In this document: in pieces, positions 1 through 9,280 of the stretch
Numbering within the stretch: position 1 is the first letter of the stretch
Layout: every line of letters starts with the position of its first letter
Source: Streptomyces gobiensis
Lineage (GTDB): Bacteria > Actinomycetota > Actinomycetes > Streptomycetales > Streptomycetaceae
NCBI RefSeq assembly: GCF_021216675.1
Contig: NZ_CP086120.1
Coordinates: 620,001 to 684,000 of the forward strand
Direction of reading: 5' to 3'
Length of the DNA: 64,000 nucleotides
The notes under the pieces: model-generated
The model's input: the letters and a program-made list of their open reading frames with translations, nothing else
Database searches by the model: none
What the model was told of the DNA's origin: nothing
Position numbers and translations under genes: made by a program

Positions 1-273
1 TCCGGAGGCCGTGTGGGTCTCCTCTGCCTTGCCCGATCGTCCGATGAGCAGGAATCCGGAGGCCAGCTGCGCTGCCGTCATTCCCTCACCGTCGTCCGAA
101 ACGACGAGGGTTCCGCCTGCCTCTCCCGCGCCGCTGAGCTGGATGCGACACGTTCGGGCATCAGCGTCGTAGGCGTTGCGCACCAGCTCCATGATGCCGA
201 GGTCAGGGTGCGGCACTAGTTCTTCCCCGAGCCGGGCAAGGATCTCGGGGGCGAAGCGGAGCCGATGTTCCAT
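1..273 (-). CDS. GHKL-fold ATPase, N-terminal part (continues past base 1)
   Basis: The frame starts at ATG 273, behind a GGAGGA ribosome binding site, and is still open at base 1 (91 residues seen). It shows the Bergerat ATP-binding fold of the GHKL superfamily (HSP90, MutL, histidine kinases). The N box is near residues 29-39 (ELVRNAYDADA, with the metal-binding Asn33). The G1 box is at 60-65 (DDGEGM), and a lid-like IGRSGK follows. No phosphoacceptor domain precedes the ATPase, so an HSP90/MutL/MORC-like ATPase is more likely than a sensor kinase. The rest of the protein, and so its role, lies outside the window. Confidence 0.75.
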   Translation of the reverse strand, partial: MEHRLRFAPEILARLGEELVPHPDLGIMELVRNAYDADARTCRIQLSGAGEAGGTLVVSDDGEGMTAAQLASGFLLIGRSGKAEETHTASG

Positions 274-424
274 GGAATCTTCCTCCCACACCACTTGACC
301 GGTATAGCCACCCTGAATAGTCCCAACTCGGGAGCATGGTAACGATCTCGCAGGGCTACCGGTAGTGGGCGCCTCACCGCGTGTAATGGCGTCGAGTAAC
401 GGACCCCACCCAGTGGTGAGTCGA

Positions 425-1129
425 TCAGCTCATGGGAGGGCCGCTGGGCTCCGCTTCCAGGTCCCGGGCCATGCGGTCGAGGCTGTCGGGTGGCCAGCCC
501 AGGCGGCCGCGAACCGCGGAGCGGGACAGCAGTGCGTCGCGGGCCAGGGTGGTGGGGCCGGTGAAGTCCTCCAGGGCGATGTTGTTCTGGTTTGGTACGG
601 CGGTCATGAGGGCCGCGGTGAAGTAGGCGTGCGCCTGCTCGTCGCGGCCGAGCTCTGCCATGACCTCGCCCAGGACCTGGTACTGGAAGCCGTCGGTATC
701 CCAGTGAGCCGCCGCCTCGGCACGGGCGAGCGCCGCCTGCGCCTCGTCCTCCCGGTCGAGCAGAAAGAGCACCTCGGCCAGCCAGGCCCAGCAGCTGCCC
801 CACTCGCCCTCGCCCTCTGCCTCGTCGATCTCGGCAGCGGCGCGGTAGCGCTCGGCGGCCGTCTCCAGCTCCCCGGCCTGCTTCCACCAGTCGCCCGCCT
901 CGGCCAGCATCTCGGCGCGGGCTGCCGTATCGCCGTCCCAGCCTTCCAGCTCCCGGTCGGACTCCTGCGCCCTGGCTCGCGCCTGTGCTCGTTCCCGCTC
1001 CGCTTCTCGCTGCTCGCCGCGCATACGGTCATTCTCCGGCGCCTGAGCCCGCCCGTGACCGATTCCGCGGCTGCCTGTCGCCGATGCGCAGCGCGCGGTC
1101 ACGATGAAGCGCTGCGATTGGCCTGGCAC
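425..1129 (-). CDS. TPR-like helical repeat protein, function unknown
   Basis: This reads 234 residues from GTG 1129. ATG 1024 (residue 36, with a GGAG upstream) is an equally good start, because the first 35 residues have little protein character. From about residue 50 the protein is a run of Ala/Leu/Glu-rich amphipathic helices in pairs (for example AERYRAAAEIDEA and EAQAALARAEAA), typical of tetratricopeptide repeats. No catalytic motif or membrane segment is visible. Its upstream neighbour on the same strand is a small orphan frame and a decayed transposase, so an original N-terminal domain may have been lost. TPR proteins usually act as scaffolds; no partner can be inferred here. Confidence 0.6.
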   Translation of the reverse strand: MPGQSQRFIVTARCASATGSRGIGHGRAQAPENDRMRGEQREAERERAQARARAQESDRELEGWDGDTAARAEMLAEAGDWWKQAGELETAAERYRAAAEIDEAEGEGEWGSCWAWLAEVLFLLDREDEAQAALARAEAAAHWDTDGFQYQVLGEVMAELGRDEQAHAYFTAALMTAVPNQNNIALEDFTGPTTLARDALLSRSAVRGRLGWPPDSLDRMARDLEAEPSGPPMS

Positions 1130-1156
1130 GGCACCTCCAGCCGCTTAGCTTGTCTT

Positions 1157-1528
1157 TTAACTGCTCCCCGTTGGTTTGCTCGAGACTCGCATGCGGTGTA
1201 GCCACCGCTGGCAGGTTTCGGTGGTGACGGGTTCAAAGAGCTCAGGAGTGGAGACCTCGAGGAGGAACTGGGTCAGCAGATCCACGTCTTCCTCAGCGAT
1301 GTCCACGTCTTCTTCAAGGTGGATGGCCTGGGCCCAGGCGGTGAGCTGGTTCGGGGTGGCCTGTCCCGTGATGGTTTTCTCGAGCGCGTCGGCGGCGTGG
1401 CCACGGCCGAAGGCGAGGCAGGCCGGGGCCGTGTGCTGCCGGAGGGCATGGAGGAGTTCTGGCAGCTGACCGCGCCAGTGCACGAGGTCTTCGAGAGGGT
1501 CGCGTCGGTTGGTGTCCACGGGCTTCAT
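1157..1528 (-). CDS. Small acidic hypothetical protein
   Basis: About 123 residues from ATG 1528; the GTG three codons later is an alternative start. The second half is strongly acidic and helical (EEDVDIAEEDVD, then TQFLLEVSTPELFEP and a C-terminal Trp). It resembles a widespread, uncharacterised Streptomyces protein type in which a helical ADALEKTITGQ.. segment precedes an ED-rich stretch. That resemblance is from memory and no function is known. The frame upstream of Met1 is continuous with degraded transposase sequence, so the gene sits right at the end of the IS remnant and may be truncated at its 5' end. Confidence 0.45.
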   Translation of the reverse strand: MKPVDTNRRDPLEDLVHWRGQLPELLHALRQHTAPACLAFGRGHAADALEKTITGQATPNQLTAWAQAIHLEEDVDIAEEDVDLLTQFLLEVSTPELFEPVTTETCQRWLHRMRVSSKPTGSS

Positions 1529-1569
1529 CCTGTCGTGGAACCGGGCTGCAAAGTGATCGGTGGCCCTGG

Positions 1570-2375
1570 CACGTTTCCTGAAGGCTGTCCGCGCCGGGGT
1601 TTGGTGCCGGTCTTGTGATGAGTGGGCGGACTGAACGCCTGGCCCGTTGCGAGCACTCGGCCCACGTCGTGGCGGATGGCCGGGCGGCGGTTCTTTGAGC
1701 CCGGTGGCCGTCCGGGGCCGGGTCGGCGAGGTTGTGGAGCACGCGCCGGGGAGGAGACCTTCGGCCGGAGGTTCCGGAACCTGCGGCGGACGCGGGCTGG
1801 GGGTGAGCTTGTTCCGCTCGGTCTTTTTCTCCCAGGGCCGCCGCAGGTCGACGGCGAGCGGTCGGGCAAGCCGGAGCTGGGTGTGGGCGGCGATCACCAG
1901 CCAGGTCCAGCGGTCCGCCGCGGCCGAGCTCCGCAGCCTCGGCTTCGTCCAGCCCAAGGTCTGTTTGAGCATGCGAAAGGTGTGCTCGATGTCGAAGCGC
2001 CGGAGGAAGGACTGCCAGCACCGGTCGACGTCCTCGGCGGTGGCGTTGGTGCCCGACCACCACAGCCAGACCGGCTGGTTGACCCCGCCGGAGGGCAGGC
2101 GTTCGACGGCCAGGCAGATGACGGTGCCCTCGATGACCGGCAGCGGTCCTTCGTGGCTCAGCCAGGCCGCTCGGCGGGTCAGCCGCGGGTGGAGCCGGTC
2201 CCACGCCTGCGCGGTTGCCGTCCCGTAGAGGTGGGTGTCAGTCGGGTGATGGCCTGTTCCTCGCCCCAGGTGACAGGGTCGCCGAAGATGAACTCGCTGC
2301 CGTGCTTGGGCGGTCGGCCGCCCTTCGGATCGTAGATACGGGGCGGAGTGGGGCGGCCGCCCGCGCCTGTACCGC
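1570..2375 (-). pseudogene. Decayed DDE transposase fragment (same family as 7766-9245)
   Basis: Three reading-frame pieces together match the C-terminal two thirds of the transposase at 7766-9245. The first has GGRPPKHGSEFIFGDP. The second has DTHLYGTATAQAWDRLHPRL through DIEHTFRMLKQTLGWTKPRL. The third has GRPPGSKNRRPAIRHDVGRVL. Two single-base shifts separate them, near 2240 and near 1800, and about 230 N-terminal residues are absent, so no active enzyme can be made. The conserved HTF..K.TLGW box, which carries the catalytic Glu of this DDE family, is still legible. The element lies in opposite orientation to the longer copy about 6 kb away. Confidence 0.8.
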
Positions 2376-2562
2376 ACCGCGAGAGGTTTCCCCGAAGTTT
2401 TTTCCGCCCCTCCCCGGCCGCCGGGGACGCCATGATCAGCGGTCATCGAACGGAGTTGTGGGAGTACCCGCATCTTCTGTTGGCCAGCGATGTGCCCGGC
2501 CTCCTACGGTCCTTGAGTGTCGGCGCGCAAAGCGCCGATATCCCATGGACAGGAGATATTTC

Positions 2563-3327
2563 ATGACTGACCGCACGGAGCACACGCTGCGCGGGAAGAC
2601 CGCCGTCATCGCCGGTGGGGCCAAGAACCTCGGTGGCCTGATCAGCACCACCTTCGCCGCCGAGGGCGCCAACGTGGTCGTCCACTACCACTCGGATGCC
2701 GCCAAGGCGGACGCCGAGCGGACGGTGGCCGCCGTGCAGGCGGCCGGCGGGGAGGCCATCGCGGTCCAGGGCGACCTGACCCGGGTCGCGGAGGCGGTCC
2801 GACTCTTCGACGCGGCCGTCGACCGCTTCGGCGGGGTGGACATCGCGGTGAACACCGTGGGCAAGGTGCTGCGCAAGCCGATCGTGGAAACCTCCGAGGC
2901 CGAGTACGACGAGATGTTCGCGATCAACGCCAAGTCCGCCTACTTCTTCCTCCAGGAGGCGGGCAAGCGGCTGAACGACCGCGGGAAGATCATCAACCTC
3001 GGCACCTCCCTGCTGGCGGCCTTCACCGACGGCTACTCCACGTACGCCGGCGGCAAGGCGCCGCTGGAGCACTTCACCCGGGCCGCCGCCAAGGAGTTCG
3101 CGCCGCGCGGCATCTCCGTCACCACGGTGGCCCCCGGCCCGATGGACACGCCGTTCTTCTACCCGCAGGAGACGCCCGAGCGGGTGGCGTTCCACAAGTC
3201 CCAGGCGCTGGGCAACCAGCTCACGCAGATCGAGGACATCGTCCCGCTGGTGAAGTTCCTGGCCACCGAGGGCTGGTGGATCACCGGCCAGACCATCTTT
3301 GCCAACGGCGGCTACACCACCCGGTGA
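2563..3327 (+). CDS. SDR-family NAD(P)-dependent oxidoreductase
   Basis: A 254-residue classical short-chain dehydrogenase/reductase. ATG 2563 is chosen because AGGAG lies seven bases upstream (2551-2555); an in-frame ATG at 2545 has no such site. Visible motifs are a glycine-rich cofactor loop (GGAKNLGG, residues 18-25, a variant of TGxxxGxG), NTVG at 97-100 in place of NNAG, and the catalytic Ser149, Tyr161 and Lys165 (YAGGK). The C-terminal GQTIFANGGYTTR fits the usual end of the fold. The substrate cannot be deduced. The gene converges on a LysR regulator only 18 bp downstream. It lies beside a transposase remnant, so recent acquisition is plausible. Confidence 0.9.
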   Translation: MTDRTEHTLRGKTAVIAGGAKNLGGLISTTFAAEGANVVVHYHSDAAKADAERTVAAVQAAGGEAIAVQGDLTRVAEAVRLFDAAVDRFGGVDIAVNTVGKVLRKPIVETSEAEYDEMFAINAKSAYFFLQEAGKRLNDRGKIINLGTSLLAAFTDGYSTYAGGKAPLEHFTRAAAKEFAPRGISVTTVAPGPMDTPFFYPQETPERVAFHKSQALGNQLTQIEDIVPLVKFLATEGWWITGQTIFANGGYTTR

Positions 3328-3345
3328 GCCACGCCCCCGGCACCG

Positions 3346-4221
3346 TCACTCCGAGGCCGCGGCGACGAACGCGTCGCGCGCCTCGGAGCTGGCGTGTTCC
3401 AGCCACATCGCCTGCAACGGCACCCCGACCGGGGGATCGAGGGCGATCACCACGACGTCGCCGCCGCCCGCGGCCCCCAGCGGTGCGGTCACCAGCGCCA
3501 CGCAGTCGTTGTCCAGCACCGCCGTGACCGGCGGGGTGCCCTGCACCGGGTTGATCTCCAACTCCGGCTCCCACCCGGCCCGTCGGCACTCGGCCAGCAG
3601 CAGATCGGTGTACCCGGAGCGGCCCGGCCTGCCCCACACCATCAGCCGCTCGCCCGCCAGATCGCCAAGGGCCACGGCCGCCCGGCCGCTCAGCCGGTGC
3701 CCGGCGCGCACCGCCACGCCGAGCGGCTGCCGCGCCAGCGTCCGCACGGTCAGCCCGCGGACCGGGGCCAGCGCGCGGCCCAGCGCCAGATCCAGCTCCC
3801 CGGCGAGCAGCAGCCCGGCCAGCTCGGAGGGATAGCGCTGGTCCACCCGTACGCGGACCTCCGGGTGGCTGCTCCGCAGCCGCCCGGCGAGCGCGGTGAC
3901 CTCCTCGCCAGTCACCGCGGGCGTCCGGCCGATCCGCAGCGCTTCGGCCTCACCCCGCCCGGTGCGCCGCGCCCGCTTCAGCGCGGCATCCGCCAGTGCC
4001 CGCACCACGCGGGCGTCCTCGTAGAGCGCCCGCCCGGCGGGCAGGACCGAGACCTGACCGCCGCTGCGGTCCAGCAGATCCACCCCCACTTCGCGCTCCA
4101 GGGCCCGGATGGAGGTGCTGAGCGCCTGCTGGCTCAGATGCAGCCGGGCAGCGGCCGGGGTGAAGCCCAGCTCCTCCACGACGGCCATGAAGTGCTCAAT
4201 CTTGCGCAGATCCAGGCTCAC
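3346..4221 (-). CDS. LysR-family transcriptional regulator
   Basis: 291 residues from GTG 4221. The first 60 residues form the LysR winged helix-turn-helix (FMAVVEELGFTPAAARLHLSQQALSTSIRALEREVG), which fixes the start. Residues about 90-285 are the periplasmic-binding-protein-like effector domain. LysR regulators bind DNA as tetramers and usually control a divergent neighbour and themselves. Here the divergent neighbour is the damaged gene at 4340, and the SDR gene is convergent, so either could be the target. The 118-bp gap 4222-4339 should hold its operator; no clean T-N11-A site was recognised by eye. Confidence 0.9.
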   Translation of the reverse strand: MSLDLRKIEHFMAVVEELGFTPAAARLHLSQQALSTSIRALEREVGVDLLDRSGGQVSVLPAGRALYEDARVVRALADAALKRARRTGRGEAEALRIGRTPAVTGEEVTALAGRLRSSHPEVRVRVDQRYPSELAGLLLAGELDLALGRALAPVRGLTVRTLARQPLGVAVRAGHRLSGRAAVALGDLAGERLMVWGRPGRSGYTDLLLAECRRAGWEPELEINPVQGTPPVTAVLDNDCVALVTAPLGAAGGGDVVVIALDPPVGVPLQAMWLEHASSEARDAFVAAASE

Positions 4222-4339
4222 GCCGATCAGCGTACGCCGGGCGGCAGTGTCAGTGCGTTGTGGCTGATCAACGCCCTGACACGGCTGCGGCGGGCGTGGC
4301 AGGGTCGGGGAGATCGCAGACGGCACGTGAGGGGGATCC

Positions 4340-4770
4340 GTGGATGCGCGGATGTGGGGCGCACTGGTCAACACGATGAGGGAGGCGTACACCGCCGGTC
4401 TCCAGGGGGCGCCGTGCCCCCGCCGGTCATCATGCCGCTGGTGCGCGGCGAGTTGGTCGGCCTGGTGTGGGTGCGCCCGCTCAGGGTCGGCGAGGACGCG
4501 CTCACCGGGATCGCGGAGCTCGCGAACATCGCCGCGGCGGCAGGCGCGGACGAGGTCGTCCTTGCCTGGGAGACGCACGACGTCGCCACCGCCTGCCAGC
4601 TGCCGGTCGTCGGCCTGGCCCCGTGCCTGAACATGGTCCGTGCCACCCGGGACGGCCACGTGCTGCACCAGTTGATCGAGCTCGGGGTGATGTGGCAGAA
4701 CCTGGAGTTCACCCGCTGGCACGAGCGATTCGGCAAGACGGACGACGACGGCCCGGAGACAGACGGGTAG
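4340..4770 (+). pseudogene. Hypothetical gene with an apparent frameshift
   Basis: A GTG at 4340 follows a GAGGGGG ribosome binding site and opens a frame beginning MDARMWGALVNTM. After about 25 codons the protein-like sequence moves to another frame, near 4410, and continues as VPPPVIMPLVRGELVGLVWV through to a stop at 4770. The second part alone (from GTG 4414 or ATG 4432) could be a gene of about 115 residues; it contains AELANIAAAAGADEVVLAW and MWQNLEFTRWHERFG. No family was recognised. Its stop abuts the IS5-type transposase frame at 4771. Either a one-base indel broke the gene or the true start is internal. Confidence 0.4.
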
Positions 4771-5606
4771 TCAGGCGGCTTGCGCGAGCCTGGCGGGAGA
4801 CGTCTTGCTCCGGGTCAGACGGCGGGTCATGAGCGTGATGGCGGCCCAGGTGATCAGGGTCTCGGAGTGCTGGACGAGCCGTTCGTAGTCCCGCGCGTGC
4901 CGGCGGGCGTGCATCATCCAAGCGAGCGACCTCTCGACGACCCAGCGGCGGGGCAGCACGACGAAGCCGGAGGTGTCCTTCGGGCGGCTGACCGTCTTGA
5001 TCGTGAGGTTGAGGTAGCGCTTTGCCCAGGTCACGAGCTTTCCGGCATAGGCGGAGTCGGCCCAGACGATGGTGATCTCGGGGTGCATCAGGCGGAGCCG
5101 GAAGAGAACTTCCTTGGCCGCGTCGCGGTCGCTGAGCGAGGCCGGGGTGACCATGACCAGCAGGGACAGGTCGCGCGTGTCGACCACGAGGTGCCGTTTG
5201 CGGCCGTTGATCTTTTTGCCCGCGTCGTAGACCCGGGAGTCTTTGCCGACGGTCTCGGCGGCCTTCACCGACTGGGAGTCGATCACGGTGGCCACAGCCC
5301 TGGGTCCTTTGCCCATCTCGCGACGGATCCGGCTGGCCAGGTGGTCGCGGATCTGTCCGATCACTCCGGCCGCGGCCCAGCGGGCCATGAAGCCCCAGAT
5401 GTGCGCCAGGGCGGAAAGTCCGCAGGCAGAGCCCGCCATTTGCAGCCGGTGTCGACGACGTAGCGGATCGCGTCGACGATCTCCCGCCGGGGGTGCTTCT
5501 CCGGCCGGCCGCCGACAGGGGTGTCACAGGCCGGGGTCGGCAACAGCGGTTCGATCAGGGCCCATTCGGCGTTGGTGGTGTCGGAGGGATAGCGGCGGCA
5601 ACGCAT
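4771..5606 (-). pseudogene. IS5-family transposase, broken by a one-base deletion
   Basis: The N-terminal part starts at ATG 5606 (MRCRRYPSDTTNAEWALIEP) and has the IS5 DUF4096-type domain through VVDTGCKWRALPADFPPW. The frame then shifts near 5405, where CGCACCATC of the expected WRT(I)WGF coding sequence reads CGCACATC. The DDE part continues in another frame: AVATVIDSQSVKAAETVG with the first Asp, IVWADSAYAGKL with the second Asp, and PRRWVVERSLAWM with the Glu. No slippery sequence is evident at the break, so this looks like an inactivating deletion. Terminal inverted repeats were not resolved. Confidence 0.8.
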
Positions 5607-5677
5607 GGCGGCTGCACTCCTCTCCGGGCGGTCGGGGAGAGGGTGCCCAGCCCTTGGCCGGCACCCCCTCGTGGTGG

Positions 5678-6097
5678 TCAGGAAGAGACGACGAGATCGA
5701 GGGTGGATTCGATGGAGTTGAGCTGGGCGACGATGTGGCGGACCCACTTGTCGCCCGGGTGGGCGGCGGCGTGCGGGGCGACCGTGCCGGTGATGAACCG
5801 GCGGAACTCGGTCAGTTTCTCGGTGAGCACGGCCCGCTCGTATGCCTGAAGCGCGGCGCGTTCGGCGCCGAGCTGGTAGCCGTCGGCCCTGGTCCAGATC
5901 AGCGGCGGCCAGCCGTTCTCCGCGATGATGTCGCGCAGGCAGGCCAGACCGGCCCTGACCTGGCTGGGAGACAGTCCGCTGGCGCGTACCAACTGGCGGA
6001 ACAGCAGCCCTGCGGGCCTGGCTTCGAACAGCACGAACCGGAGGGTGTCGGCATGCCGCCGTGCGGCTTCGCCCCGGCGCCGCGAGGCGCGGGGCAT
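5678..6097 (-). CDS. RacP-like protein
   Basis: 139 residues from ATG 6097, separated by 2 bp from the stop of the DUF6192 gene upstream, so the two are one transcription unit. The basic N terminus (MPRASRRRGEAARRHADTLR) leads into a small helical, HTH-like region (GLLFRQLVRASGLSPSQVRAGLACL), a W-T-R-x-D-G-Y-Q-L segment and a helical tail. This matches the protein annotated RacP in many streptomycetes, as I recall it. Its biochemical role is not established; the HTH-like segment suggests DNA binding. The gene itself looks intact, but its partner is frameshifted and an IS5-type element lies just downstream. Confidence 0.75.
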   Translation of the reverse strand: MPRASRRRGEAARRHADTLRFVLFEARPAGLLFRQLVRASGLSPSQVRAGLACLRDIIAENGWPPLIWTRADGYQLGAERAALQAYERAVLTEKLTEFRRFITGTVAPHAAAHPGDKWVRHIVAQLNSIESTLDLVVSS

Positions 6098-6099
6098 GA

Positions 6100-7100
6100 C
6101 TACTCGCCCCGCAGCATGCGGGCCAGTTCGCCGTCCATGTCGACCTTGCCGGTGTCCACGGCCTGCTCGATCCAGTCGAGCGTCGCCCGCACCTTCGCCA
6201 CGTTCTCGTGCACGATCGTGCGCTCGTCCTCGCCGAGCGTGCGGTCGCGCAGGCCGGGGACCGCGCGGCCTGCCGCGGCCACGAACGAGTGACAGGCGGT
6301 GACCAGGCCCAGGAACTCTACGGTCCGGTCGATGTGACGGACCGCCGGGGTGACCGGGCTGGTGTTCTCGAAGTCCTCGCGGGCCTGCCGGCCCCGCTCG
6401 ACCTGCGCGTGATTGACCTGGTGGCGGGCGGTGTCGTCGCTCATCGCCTTGAACGCGACCTCCGGCCGACGCAGCAGACCGGTGACCGCCGTCGCCGCGA
6501 CACCCTCGTCCCGAGTGAACTCGTCCACCACCCTGACCTTGTCCTGAGCGGGGACTCTCGCCGCCACCGTCGGACGCTTGAGGAAGTAGGTGGTCACCGC
6601 GGCGGCGACTTCCTCGTCCCGGGCCAGGGTGTGGATCGCGGTAATCTTCTCCCGCGGCGACGCCGGACGCTCGACCTGGCGCCGCCGGTTGGCCTCGTCG
6701 ACCGTCCACCGCATCCCGCCCGCGGGAGTTTGACGATAGTCGCGAACCGCTCGGCCTCGGTCTCGATCTGCCCCAGGATCCTGTGGACCCGGAACGACAC
6801 ACCGGCCTGCCGCTTGTCCTTCGGCCACCGCGAGGCCGTCCACCTGGCGCTTTCCACCGTCTTGTAGGCCAGCCCGATGTCTTCGGCGAGACGGAACAGC
6901 GTCTCTCGGACCGTGAACAACTCCTGGCCCGGCGCCGCATGCTGGCCGCCCCGCTCACGCATCGGCTCGATCTCCAGCGCGCGGTCCCCGATCGTGAACG
7001 AACCCCGCGTCTGCTGCTCGACCACTTCACGCAGCTCGGCCACGATCTGCTCGTCGCGCTGCTGGCTGACATTTCCGACCTTGTCGATCTCCTCCGGCAT
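6100..7100 (-). pseudogene. DUF6192-type (RacO-like) protein, frameshifted
   Basis: ATG 7100 opens MPEEIDKVGNVSQQRDEQIV and runs through QTRGSFTIGDRALEIEP and ASRWPKDKRQAGVSFRVHRIL. The coding frame changes near 6735 and resumes with TPAGGMRWTVDEANRRRQVE through DDTARHQVNHAQVERGRQA to a stop at 6100. The two halves join into one protein of about 333 residues that I recognise as the DUF6192 family, usually found next to RacP. The change looks like a one-base deletion in ACTATCGTCAAACTCCC. The family is probably a nucleoid or partition-type regulator, but no activity has been established. It is therefore either a recent pseudogene or a sequencing indel. Confidence 0.65.
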
Positions 7101-7266
7101 GGTGTTCCACCACCCATTGCGGGCCAGGGCACGGAGCTGGAGCCCGTGACGTGGACACGACCCGCTCACTACCGAAAGTCAGACCGTAAAACGGAAGATC
7201 GCGACGAATGACCGCAAATGACCAGGTCCTGAACGAAGTTGGACTCAGGATGCGTTCGCGATGCGG

Positions 7267-7581
7267 TCACTGTGCCCGTTCGCCGAACGTTTCCTCCCGG
7301 CGCCTCCAGGCCCTCACCACGCACCGCCGCGAGCAGTAGACGGCGTTCGAGCGCCGGTCGACGCCCGCTATCCATCGGGCCCCGCATTCGGGACACTCAA
7401 CCTCACCCATACCGCCCTGTACGACCGCCAGGCACTTGCGCAACCGGCGTTCCGTACGCCACCGCCTGGCACGACACGCCGACGAGCAGAACACCGCCTG
7501 CGGCCGTGCCCCCGGCCTCAGCCGTTCGCCACAAGCCCGACAGTTCCTCTCCCCGGCCCGCCCGGTGCCCTTGGACACCAC
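7267..7581 (-). CDS. Small double zinc-ribbon protein
   Basis: 104 residues from GTG 7581. Two treble-clef/ribbon-like cysteine clusters are plain: CRACGERL with FCSSACRARRWR, and CPECGARW with YCSRRCVVRAWRRR. Each supplies four cysteines for one zinc ion. The protein is very basic between the clusters, which suits nucleic acid binding. The spacing of coding characters and the conserved cysteines make it a real gene, although no family name is known to me. It stands alone between the damaged DUF6192 gene and a transposase. Confidence 0.65.
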   Translation of the reverse strand: MVSKGTGRAGERNCRACGERLRPGARPQAVFCSSACRARRWRTERRLRKCLAVVQGGMGEVECPECGARWIAGVDRRSNAVYCSRRCVVRAWRRREETFGERAQ

Positions 7582-7765
7582 ACCAGCGTAGGACCCAAGG
7601 CTACTCAGAACCGGGGCTTAGAAACAGGCACTTACCTTGTCATTTATGGTCCGGCGTCGAACGCGGCTCGAACTTGGTCGGCGTTTTCGCAGTTCAGCGG
7701 ACGTGGGGGGCCTTCGTCTGATTCTGTGCTCCGTCACAGAGTGGATCAACGCGAAGGCCGTGGCC

Positions 7766-9245
7766 GTGAGTCTGGTACATCAAGGTGTCCTGCGGGATGC
7801 GTTTGCGGAAGTGTCACACTTCCGGTCGGAGCTGTACGCGTGTCTGACCGCGCGGCGCGACGCGCTGTTCGAGTTATGCGACGCGCTGCTGTGCACGGAC
7901 GGGCCGGTCCGGACCCTGGTCGACCTCGCGTTCGCGCCCGAACACCGCCGCGGCCACGGAGCTCTGTACGGCGGCCTCAACCACGGGCGGATCGAGGTCG
8001 CCCGGTTGCGTCGGGCCCTGGTCAAGGTGCCGTTGCCGAAGGCGGCGGACGGTCGTCTCGTGCTGGCGGTGGATGTCTCGCCGTGGCTGAGGCCAGATGC
8101 CAACACGTGTACTGACCGGGCCTTTTGCCACACGTTCGGCAGAGGTGAAGGCAAGCATCAGATGGTGCCCGGCTGGCCATACTCGGTGGTGGCCGCGCTG
8201 GAGACGGGCCGCACGTCCTGGACGGCGGTGCTGGACGCGTTTCGCCTAGAGCCCGGCGCCGATGTCGCCGCGGTGACCACGGTGCAGATCCGCGAGGTCA
8301 TCGAGCGGCTCGTCACCGCGGGCCAGTGGCGGCCGGGTGACCCGAAGGTCCTGGTCGTCCTGGACGCCGGATACGATGCCCCGCGCATCGCCCACCTGCT
8401 GGGTGAGCTGCCCGTCGAAATCCTCGGTCGGCTCCGTTCAGATCGGTTGATGCGACGTACTGCGCCCTCCCGCAAAGAGTTCAGTCTGGCCAACCCCACG
8501 GGCGGCCGGCCACCCAAGCACGGCGGCGAGTTCGTCTTCGGCGACCCCGCCACTTGGGGTGTCGAGCAGGCCGTGACGGCTGCGGGCACCCGGCTTTACG
8601 GAAAGGCGACCGCGCAGGCGTGGGACCGGCTGCATCCGCGGCTGACTCGCCGGGCCGCATGGCTCGACCATGACGGGCCGCTGCCTCTTATCGAGGGCAC
8701 CGTCATCCGCCTGGTCGTGGAGAAGCTGCCCAGCGGCGGGGTCAACAAGCCGGTATGGCTGTGGTGGTCGGGCACCGGCGCCACCGATGCGGACGTCGAC
8801 CGCTGCTGGCAGTCCTTCCTCCGCCGCTTCGACATCGAGCACACATTTCGCCTGTTCAAGCAGACCCTCGGGTGGACCAAACCCCGGCTCCGCAGCGCGG
8901 AAGCAGCAGACCGGTGGACCTGGCTGGTGATCGCTGCCTATGCCCAGCTACGGCTCGCCCGCCCCCTGGCAACCGACCTCCGTAGGCCCTGGGAGAAGCC
9001 GACCGAACCGAACAAACTGACACCTGCCCGCGTCCGCAGGGGGTTCAGAAACCTGTGCACGAAGGCAGGCTCACCCGCTGGTGCACCGAAACCTTCTCGT
9101 CCCGGCCCTGGCCGGCCACCGGGTTCGAAAAACCGCAGACGGGCCGACCGTCACGACGTGGGAAGAGTCCTCGCCACCGGCGAAGCGTTCAGCCGGCCTG
9201 CCCCACCACAAGAAGGGCACCAAGCCCAGACGCGGCACAGGATGA
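7766..9245 (+). pseudogene. DDE transposase, near full length, frameshifted at its C terminus
   Basis: From GTG 7766 (VSLVHQGVLRDAFAEVSHF) the frame runs through AVDVSPWLRP and VVLDAGYDAPRI, which carry the two Asp residues, and RRFDIEHTFRLFKQTLGW, which carries the Glu. It matches the transposase family that NCBI, as I recall, calls NF041680. The expected ending (HHKKGTKPRRGTG, stop at 9243-9245) is in another frame from about 9195, so one base is lost or gained near CTGCCCCACCAC. Without the shift the frame reads on for 200 meaningless codons. The catalytic part is intact, so some activity is conceivable. Ends of the element were not located. Confidence 0.8.
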
Positions 9246-9280
9246 CAATGAGCAACAGGCTCCGTGTTCCTGGGTCAGGT

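Noticed and set aside
2215..2562. An N-terminal extension of the SDR oxidoreductase
   Set aside because: It is antisense to the decayed transposase, and the AGGAG site at 2551-2555 fixes the start at 2563.
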